This document shows, piece after piece, positions 24,504 through 30,863 of a stretch of 33,141 nucleotides of DNA. The notes beneath the pieces are model-generated. The model had not been told where the DNA came from. It searched no databases and saw only the letters and a list, made by a program, of their open reading frames with translations. Every line of letters begins with the position of its first letter. Position 1 is the stretch's first letter. This stretch comes from Desulfuromonas sp. (GTDB lineage Bacteria > Desulfobacterota > Desulfuromonadia > Desulfuromonadales > Geopsychrobacteraceae), in the NCBI GenBank assembly GCA_002869665.1, contig PKUG01000006.1, positions 1-33,141 of the forward strand, given 5' to 3'. Both the position numbers and the translations under genes were made by a program.

Positions 24504-25943
24504 CTAGCTCTCTCCATGGAATCGGGCATGCAGATTATGCTCAAATTTCGCCGCCATCTCATGCAACTGAACACCGACCAACGGGATGACAAAATCAAGC
24601 CAGACACCATGCTTGAATAACAGGAAACTTATGGGTAACAGGATGACAACAACACATGCGCCCGAGAGCAGCATGCCCCAGAAGGAATCAAGCCAGGCAA
24701 AGGCCAGACTCATCACCGTAATCAGAATCAATTCGATAAGAAACTTCAGCCACGACGGTGGTGGCGAAATCTCGCGATGTTGCAGCAGGGAGTTGATCGC
24801 ATTGATCAGGATCAACGCTCCCGGCATTTCCCCGATCGGCGTCATATGCAGATCGCGGCTGTCGGCGTAACTGGCACCGACAACAACCACACGGTTCTTC
24901 AGCCAGGAATTATCAACCGCTCGCTCTGTCGCAACGAGAGGCCAGACCGAGCGCTGAATCAGGACAGGATCGCCGAACTTACCGTTACCGACATGCGCTA
25001 CGGACTTCCCCCCCTCTGCGGCATAAGGAAAGCGGTAGAGAATACGCTGCTGCAGCGGAGTCGGATTCAGACTGAGGGTCAGGTTCGAGAGTTCAATCAG
25101 TTCATGATTTTTATAAGATCCATCAACGTAAGGGACTAATTTATTGATTATTTTATCATGAACATCAGAATGAGACTGTGTTGACTTTTGTAACAACGCC
25201 GTTGCCAGCAGTTGAATTGAGGGAACCGGCTCAAGATTGCCGGCTGAATTCTCTGCCCGGGTCCAGAGTTGCCAGCGCCGTATTGTATAATCCGTGTCAC
25301 GCAGGAACAGTGTCGACGCCCAGAACACATTGGGCTTTTGTTCAATCAAAATATCGAGAAAAGATGCACGCTGTTCGTTGCGTGCGGGATCGCGCAGTGA
25401 CGTACGAAAAGTCCGCACCAGGATCAATGGCGGAGCATCTTCAGGATAGTCCTCGACAAAACGACTGAACGCGCGGTCTTCTTCTGGATTATGACCGGCA
25501 AGAGCAACCTCGACATCGACGAAAACCAGTTGAGGCTGACCGGAAACCGCAAACTCAATGATCCGAAGCAGATCACCCCGAGGTGTATAAAAGGGTTCCC
25601 CCCAGAAACGATAGGTTTTTTCGTCAATATTGAGGAAGGCATAGTGAGCTTTTGCATCTTCGACAATTCCGGAATTCATTCGGATCATCCAGTCAATGCC
25701 GGATTCTTCCGTATCGCGCAGCCAACGGGTATCGTGAAAAAGATGCAGTCCGATAGCGATCAACACGCCGACCAGCACATTCACCATGACAGGGCGCCAG
25801 AACTCAGGTCTGGCCACCCACCAGTCACGCCCCTTACCAAAAGCTGGAACCATGAGCCGGGTCGGCCACGTTCTGGCGGCAAGCTCAAGGAGTTTGCCGA
25901 TCAAAAGGAATTGCAGAATCCAGCGACTAAGACGGCGAAACAT
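24504..25943 (-). CDS. CHASE2-domain membrane protein without output domain
   Basis: 479 residues from the ATG at 25943, with TTGAGG 6 bases upstream. A membrane span lies at about residues 48-70 (VMVNVLVGVLIAIGLHLF), then a large periplasmic CHASE2 sensor (DWMIRMN, AFLNIDEKTYRFWGEP, PQLVFVDVEV, NRVVVVGASYADSRDLHMTPIGEMPGALILINAINSLL), then three closely spaced spans near the C-terminus. In most CHASE2 proteins these spans lead into a cyclase, kinase or GGDEF domain. Here the chain ends about 25 residues after the last span (LHEMAAKFEHNLHARFHGES), leaving no room for one. It is the first gene of the run and fused by TAGATG to the FecR-like gene. The ligand is unknown. Confidence 0.87.
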   Translation of the reverse strand: MFRRLSRWILQFLLIGKLLELAARTWPTRLMVPAFGKGRDWWVARPEFWRPVMVNVLVGVLIAIGLHLFHDTRWLRDTEESGIDWMIRMNSGIVEDAKAHYAFLNIDEKTYRFWGEPFYTPRGDLLRIIEFAVSGQPQLVFVDVEVALAGHNPEEDRAFSRFVEDYPEDAPPLILVRTFRTSLRDPARNEQRASFLDILIEQKPNVFWASTLFLRDTDYTIRRWQLWTRAENSAGNLEPVPSIQLLATALLQKSTQSHSDVHDKIINKLVPYVDGSYKNHELIELSNLTLSLNPTPLQQRILYRFPYAAEGGKSVAHVGNGKFGDPVLIQRSVWPLVATERAVDNSWLKNRVVVVGASYADSRDLHMTPIGEMPGALILINAINSLLQHREISPPPSWLKFLIELILITVMSLAFAWLDSFWGMLLSGACVVVILLPISFLLFKHGVWLDFVIPLVGVQLHEMAAKFEHNLHARFHGES

Positions 25944-26050
25944 CTGAGACCTCAAGACAAAGACAGATTCAACAGCGGATCAATAGGAAATGAATTTACT
26001 CGAATATAGTTATGAGGTCAAAGAAAGGTTATCCATCATCAAGCGTAAAC

Positions 26051-26087
26051 AACAACGGGCTCTGCAATGACTGCAGAGCCCGTTGTT
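26051..26087 (-). terminator. strong intrinsic terminator after the TolC-family gene
   Basis: A perfect 16-base-pair stem (26051-26066 with 26072-26087, 5-base loop) lies 21 bases past the TolC-family stop. The minus-strand exit is GTTTACG, while the plus strand ends in TTTTG. It probably insulates the CHASE2 operon from the outer-membrane factor gene. Confidence 0.75.
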
Positions 26088-26108
26088 TTGGAAAATTCAG
26101 CGTGACAA

Positions 26109-27575
26109 CTATTTGAGCCAGGGTTGCGGCTGAACCTCGCCGTTCAGGAAAATCGCATCAGGAATCCCCTGGGCTGGGCAAAACTGATCGCTGACATTCC
26201 TTTCCGGCAAACCACCCAGCAGGGTAACGGCTGCATCCTCCTCACTGAGCAGCCCGAGGATATTCATCAACTGCCCCATATTCGCAGCAGAACGGGCGTA
26301 CGCGAGAACATAATCGTAGGACGCCATGGTATAGGCGCGTCGGGCATCGAAATACTCGTTTTCAGTGTCAAGCAGGTCGAGCAGAGTCCGCTGGCCGATT
26401 TCAAACTGATCACGGTAAATTTCCCGGGTTTTGGCACTCGACTCCTGATGCTGTTTGAGATAGGCAAGCTGCTGGTCGAGAAAGTCGATATCACGGAGCG
26501 CGATTGTCAGTTCCTGGCGGACATTACGGCAGATTTTATCGCGCAAATCGACTGCACGATTATACAAGTGCAGGAACTGCGAGATTCTCGCTTTGTCACT
26601 GGCACCGCGATAAAGGTTAAAAGTCGCAACCAGTTCGACCACGGTTTCACTGCTGTCACCGGAAATCCTGTCGCGGTCTTCACCGAAAGAATGGTGAGCC
26701 TTAAAATCGAGGCGAGGCTGATATAGTGCTTTGCGCACCAGCATGGCACTGTGAGCAGCCGTCGCCCGTTCAAAGGCAGCAGAAACCGCCGGATTATCGA
26801 CAAAAGCGACTTGTAATGCTGTTTCGGTATCAGAAGGGATGACCGTGGAAAGAAGTTGACTCGGTGGCTCGAGGGCATAACCGGGGAGTTCACCAACCAA
26901 CCGCAAAAAACGACTGGAGACGTCGTGGAGATTACTCGATTCGGTTCTCCGATTGGCACGTGCCAAGGCCAATCGACCTTTGGCCTGGTCGAGATCGACA
27001 CCGCGGCTGATTCCGCTGCTCACGCGATCTTCAACCTGCTGATAGATACTCTCATGATGGCGCAGATTCTCATCAGCATAGGCGAGCAGACTGCGATAAC
27101 GCAGGACATCAAGGTAAGCATTGACAACTTCAAGGCTGACACCTTCCATCTCGGCAAGCAGTTGATAGAAGCTGACAAGCTTTTCCGCCTCCAGTCGCGC
27201 GACTTCGTTTCTTGTCTCAAAGCCGTCATAAAGCATCTGAGTCAGTTCTATTTTGCCTTCCCAGGGCTTGAAGCTGTTATCAATACCGTTGTCACGATAA
27301 ACAGCATGCCCTGCCCTCGCTGTCAGATCAATGCTGGGCAGATATTTGCCGCGCGCGGCATCCTGTTCTCTGGTCGCTGCCAGGAACTCCTGGTAGCTGG
27401 CCAGAACATCAGGATTGGTCACCAGCGCACGCTGAACCGTTTCTGCCAACGTGTCCAACACACCATCAGCGGTAAGGGGGGTAAGAATAGTGTCGATAGG
27501 TTGGTATTCAGCTCGTGCGGTAAAAGGAGATGCGAGCAACAGCAAAGTGACTATCAGGATGTTCACCCTCTTCAT
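26109..27575 (-). CDS. TolC-family outer-membrane factor (LapE-like)
   Basis: 488 residues from the ATG at 27575, with GGAGG 6 bases upstream. A signal peptide ends near ARA/EY. The protein shows the duplicated TolC pattern of long helices and short strands: VQRALVTNPDVLASYQEFLAA and GKYLPSIDLTARAG in the first half, then FVDNPAVSAAFERA, RKALYQPRLDFKAHH and VATFNLYRGASDKAR in the second, with EIGQRTLLDLLDTENEYFDARR. It would form the outer-membrane tunnel of a type I secretion or efflux system. Its divergence from lapG-lapD and closeness to an RTX adhesin make a LapE-like role, exporting that adhesin, most likely. The ABC and membrane-fusion partners are not in the window. Confidence 0.9.
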   Translation of the reverse strand: MKRVNILIVTLLLLASPFTARAEYQPIDTILTPLTADGVLDTLAETVQRALVTNPDVLASYQEFLAATREQDAARGKYLPSIDLTARAGHAVYRDNGIDNSFKPWEGKIELTQMLYDGFETRNEVARLEAEKLVSFYQLLAEMEGVSLEVVNAYLDVLRYRSLLAYADENLRHHESIYQQVEDRVSSGISRGVDLDQAKGRLALARANRRTESSNLHDVSSRFLRLVGELPGYALEPPSQLLSTVIPSDTETALQVAFVDNPAVSAAFERATAAHSAMLVRKALYQPRLDFKAHHSFGEDRDRISGDSSETVVELVATFNLYRGASDKARISQFLHLYNRAVDLRDKICRNVRQELTIALRDIDFLDQQLAYLKQHQESSAKTREIYRDQFEIGQRTLLDLLDTENEYFDARRAYTMASYDYVLAYARSAANMGQLMNILGLLSEEDAAVTLLGGLPERNVSDQFCPAQGIPDAIFLNGEVQPQPWLK

Positions 27576-27616
27576 ATCTGTCCTCCATCACTGGGACTTT
27601 ATGCCTCCATCTACAT

Positions 27617-27622
27617 ATTATA
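27617..27622 (-). promoter_or_regulatory. candidate -10 of the TolC-family gene
   Basis: A perfect TATAAT (27622-27617) lies 42 bases upstream of the TolC-family start in the divergent spacer; the -35 position reads GATAAT and is weak. The same spacer holds GCAGT-N4-ACTGC (27692-27705), a short dyad midway between the divergent genes that could bind a shared regulator. Confidence 0.35.
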
Positions 27623-27782
27623 AACCATAAAGCCATTAAATTATCCTCACCCTTCAATTAGCGTGAGTTTATAGCTTATTATTAATAATATGCAGTCAGC
27701 ACTGCCTACTGCTATGATAACAGATATAGTCATATTTTATGCCGATGCAGCAAAAAAACATCTCTTTCTGCACAGGTAAATC

Positions 27783-28496
27783 ATGATCAGAACCGTCATC
27801 GACAGACGACAACAGACCAGCGAGCGATACCGGTTCATTCTGGGAGGAGTTCTCGTACTGATTATTACGGGTCTGGTGGCCTTGTCCCCCCTCGCAATGA
27901 CGGCCAATCAAACAAAAATGCTGCAACTCGCCGACGAACGCTATGGCAAAACCGGCATTTACGCTGTCAATAGTTGGCTGCGATTACAGAACGAGTGCGC
28001 AAGTCTGCCGATTGACCAGCAGCTTGATCGTGTGAACAGTTTTTTCAATGAAAGGACACGTTACGTTGATGACCGCCTGACCTGGGGGCAGGACGATTAC
28101 TGGGCAACACCCCTGGAGACCCTCGGGATGGGTCAGGGTGACTGCGAAGACTTTTCATTTGCCAAGTATGTGACACTGCATTTACTTGGGGTTCCGGTAG
28201 AAAAATTGCGGCTGACCTACGTCAGGGCGCGGCTGACGACGATCGATGGAATCAGGAATCAGGCCCACATGGTTTTGAGTTATTACCCCACTCCTGACAG
28301 CCCCCCGTTAATACTCGACAGCCTGCGCAGTGAAATTATGCCGGCGTCACAACGCAGCGATCTTTTCCCGATATTCAGCTTCAACACTGAGAACCTCTGG
28401 ACCAACGGAGCAGCGGCACCAGCGGGCAATGCAGTCACCCGTCTCTCCCACTGGCGGGATGTCCTGCGCCGCATGCATGAAGAAGGTGTAAATTGA
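27783..28496 (+). CDS. lapG: LapG-type periplasmic cysteine protease
   Basis: 237 residues from the ATG at 27783. One N-terminal span (residues about 19-39) anchors or exports it. The bacterial transglutaminase-like cysteine peptidase fold follows, with the catalytic triad visible as Cys121 in GMGQGDCEDFS, His162 in QAHMVLSYY and Asp179 in LILDSL. WGQDDYWATPLETL just before the Cys is typical. In Pseudomonas LapG cuts the N-terminal retention domain of the LapA adhesin after a di-alanine and releases it from the cell surface; calcium is required. It is followed 50 bases later by lapD on the same strand, the usual pair. The adhesin cleavage site lies beyond the window. Confidence 0.93.
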   Translation: MIRTVIDRRQQTSERYRFILGGVLVLIITGLVALSPLAMTANQTKMLQLADERYGKTGIYAVNSWLRLQNECASLPIDQQLDRVNSFFNERTRYVDDRLTWGQDDYWATPLETLGMGQGDCEDFSFAKYVTLHLLGVPVEKLRLTYVRARLTTIDGIRNQAHMVLSYYPTPDSPPLILDSLRSEIMPASQRSDLFPIFSFNTENLWTNGAAAPAGNAVTRLSHWRDVLRRMHEEGVN

Positions 28497-28546
28497 TGCG
28501 TAACAGCTTGAAGGCAAACAGATACGTTGACTGAAAGGTGACTACC

Positions 28547-30457
28547 ATGACCCTGAACAAGCAGTTGTGGATTGCGATCATCGTCGTTCTCCTGCTGGCG
28601 CTGAGCGGAACATTTGTCATCAGCACGCTCACGGCGCGGCATTACCTGATCCAGCAACTCTATCTGAAGAATCAGGACAATGTCAGTTCACTGGCCTTGT
28701 CGATCTCGCAGCTCGACAAGGATCCCGTAACCCTCGAATTATTGGTCAGCGCCCAGTTCGACAGTGGTCATTACAGCTTTATCCGTATCAGCGACACCAC
28801 TGGCAAAGTTTTGATTGAACGCAGTAACCCTCCCGTCGACTATCAGGTTCCCGACTGGTTTCAAAGCCTGGTCCCGATCTCGATAGCGCCGGGCACCTCC
28901 CCTATCCAGGATGGCTGGAATCTTTTCGGCACTCTGACCCTGCAAAGCCACAGCCGCTTCGCCTATGAATCACTCTGGCAACAGACTAAAAACCTGATGT
29001 TCTGGTTTCTGGTCGGGCTGATTATCTGTGGTGGTCTGGGCACCATCATCCTGAAGAAGCTCACGACGCCTTTACGTGCGGTTATCGATCAGGCCGAGGC
29101 GATCGGCAACCGCCGCTTCATCCGCACCGCAGAGCCGAAAACCTTCGAGTTCCGGATGCTGGTGATTGCCATGAACAAGCTGTCGGGCAGGATTCAGCAA
29201 ACATTACAGGAAGAAGGCACTCGCTACGAACAATTGCGCAGTGCATCACATCACGATGCATTGACCGGGCTGCTGATCCGCGAGCAGTTCATCAACCAGT
29301 TCGAAGCGCGCCTGTCACATGACGACGACAGTGCCTCCGGCACCTTTATGATCATTCATCTCAACCGCATCGACGCTCTCAACAACAAGTTCGGTAGAGC
29401 TGCAATCGACTCCCTGTTGAGAAACATTGGCCGGGCACTGCTTGACTTCACCAACCGACATCCCGGATCAATTGCCGGCCGTATGAACGGAACGGATCTC
29501 GCACTTCTGGCCTGCGGCTACAGCAATGCAGAAAACATTACCGGAATGATCGCCACGGAACTCAGGCAGTTGTTGCCCGAACAGGAAATCAACGATGAAC
29601 CGCTGCTGCCGTTGGGCGCCACGACATTCCACTACGGTGAGTCGATTGCTACAGTTCTTGCCCGCACCGACAATGCGTTGGCAGCCGCGCACCAAAAGGG
29701 TGCTCTGGATGGCAACATTACCTACCCGGAAAACTACCCTGCGACACTGACCACCCAAGCCTCCTGGAAGAAGGCGCTGATCGCCGCTCTCGCTGATAAC
29801 CATATGTCATTGGGACATTACCCTGTCCTCGATGCAGATCGAAACCTGTTGCATTTCGAAGCACCTGCCAGAGTTATAATCGACGACAGCTGGCAGAATG
29901 CCGGCCTCGTCGTCCCGATCGCGGCCCAAAATGGCCTGCTGCCGAAATTTGACCTGTGTGTCGTTCAAACTGCCCTGAAAAAGATCAGCAGTGGCAATCA
30001 GCCGCTCGGGATCAACCTTTCCCGCCAGTCAATTACCTCTCCGGAATTCTGTTCCGAAGTTGCTGCGCATTTACGCTCCAATCTGGAAACCTGCAAGAAT
30101 CTGTGGCTTGAAATTCCTGAATACGGTGCCTATCTGATTCTCGATGCTTTCAAAGATTTTTGCGATCTTGTCAAACCACTAGGCGTTAAAGTCGGGATCG
30201 AACACGCTGGGCAGCATTTTTCCAGAATCGCAGATCTGCATGACCTGGGGCTCGACTATATCAAGATCGACGTCAGTCTGATTCGGGATATCACGACAAA
30301 GCCGGCCAACCAGATGATCGTCCGCAACCTGTGCACTATTGCCCATTCGATCGGCATTACTGTCATTGCTGAAGGGGTCAGGACTCAGATTGAAGCAGAC
30401 TGTCTCCCCGGCCTTGGTGTCAATGCCATGACCGGCCCTGCCATCACGCTCGAATAA
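28547..30457 (+). CDS. lapD: LapD-type c-di-GMP receptor with degenerate GGDEF and EAL domains
   Basis: 636 residues from the ATG at 28547; a GTG 9 bases upstream overlaps the AAGG site. Order: span 1 (about 8-27), periplasmic LapD/MoxY-type domain, span 2 (about 149-170), HAMP, GGDEF-like (about 236-390) and EAL-like (about 400-636). The GGDEF signature is replaced by RMNGTDLALL, so no cyclase activity is expected. The EAL domain lacks the catalytic set (HFEAPARV for EAL, EHAGQHF for DDFG-type) but keeps GINLSRQSI and YIKIDVSLI. Periplasmic DGWNLFGTLTL holds the Gly-Trp near position 124 comparable to the LapG-binding loop of known LapD. It would bind c-di-GMP in the cytosol and sequester LapG in the periplasm. 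Confidence 0.93.
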   Translation: MTLNKQLWIAIIVVLLLALSGTFVISTLTARHYLIQQLYLKNQDNVSSLALSISQLDKDPVTLELLVSAQFDSGHYSFIRISDTTGKVLIERSNPPVDYQVPDWFQSLVPISIAPGTSPIQDGWNLFGTLTLQSHSRFAYESLWQQTKNLMFWFLVGLIICGGLGTIILKKLTTPLRAVIDQAEAIGNRRFIRTAEPKTFEFRMLVIAMNKLSGRIQQTLQEEGTRYEQLRSASHHDALTGLLIREQFINQFEARLSHDDDSASGTFMIIHLNRIDALNNKFGRAAIDSLLRNIGRALLDFTNRHPGSIAGRMNGTDLALLACGYSNAENITGMIATELRQLLPEQEINDEPLLPLGATTFHYGESIATVLARTDNALAAAHQKGALDGNITYPENYPATLTTQASWKKALIAALADNHMSLGHYPVLDADRNLLHFEAPARVIIDDSWQNAGLVVPIAAQNGLLPKFDLCVVQTALKKISSGNQPLGINLSRQSITSPEFCSEVAAHLRSNLETCKNLWLEIPEYGAYLILDAFKDFCDLVKPLGVKVGIEHAGQHFSRIADLHDLGLDYIKIDVSLIRDITTKPANQMIVRNLCTIAHSIGITVIAEGVRTQIEADCLPGLGVNAMTGPAITLE

Positions 30458-30460
30458 ATG

Positions 30461-30498
30461 AAAAAAGCCGTCGCAATATGAACTTATTGCGACGGCTT
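30461..30498. terminator. bidirectional terminator between lapD and the minus-strand adhesin operon
   Basis: A 14-base-pair stem (30465-30478 with 30485-30498, loop of 6) is flanked by six A on the left, so the minus-strand exit is a T run. It ends the transcript from the adhesin and small gene; on the plus strand it may also stop lapD. Confidence 0.85.
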
Positions 30499-30519
30499 AA
30501 CATCCTGGGTAAAGAAGCG

Positions 30520-30849
30520 TCAGGCAATGTCCTCGGCTTCGTCACCGAACAGACACAGCCGATGCGAGCGCTCCCTCAGGCAAAGGCGTTCTAACAACTT
30601 GTGCTGGGCTTCTTCCGGAAAATCGGTAAAACGGATCACCCCACGCGACACAAGCAGTTCAATCAAGTCTTCCAGCACCCGCACCATCGGCAGGTCCGAT
30701 TTTGCCAGCGTATCATTTTCGCCAACCACCAATTGACAGAATTGAGCAAGCTCGGGGGCCTGTGAGTCGACCGCTTCCCTGCAATCCTGATTCTCTTCCA
30801 GGCTGACTGAAACGATTCGGCCTGTATCATCTCTCTGAACATAGATCAT
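30520..30849 (-). CDS. small conserved protein downstream of the adhesin
   Basis: 109 residues from the ATG at 30849 (GAGGG about 8 bases upstream). It begins MIYVQRDDTGRIVSVSLEE and ends in a helical part, MVRVLEDLIELLVSRGVIRFTD, followed by FPEEAQHKLLERLC. I recall similar short proteins in gammaproteobacteria labelled tryptophan synthase beta subunit-like; nothing here resembles a PLP enzyme, so that name should not be read as a function. There is no signal peptide or membrane span, so it is cytosolic. It lies 14 bases downstream of the adhesin stop and is co-transcribed with it. The role is unknown, possibly linked to adhesin expression. Confidence 0.75.
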   Translation of the reverse strand: MIYVQRDDTGRIVSVSLEENQDCREAVDSQAPELAQFCQLVVGENDTLAKSDLPMVRVLEDLIELLVSRGVIRFTDFPEEAQHKLLERLCLRERSHRLCLFGDEAEDIA

Positions 30850-30863
30850 GATTATACCCTCGC

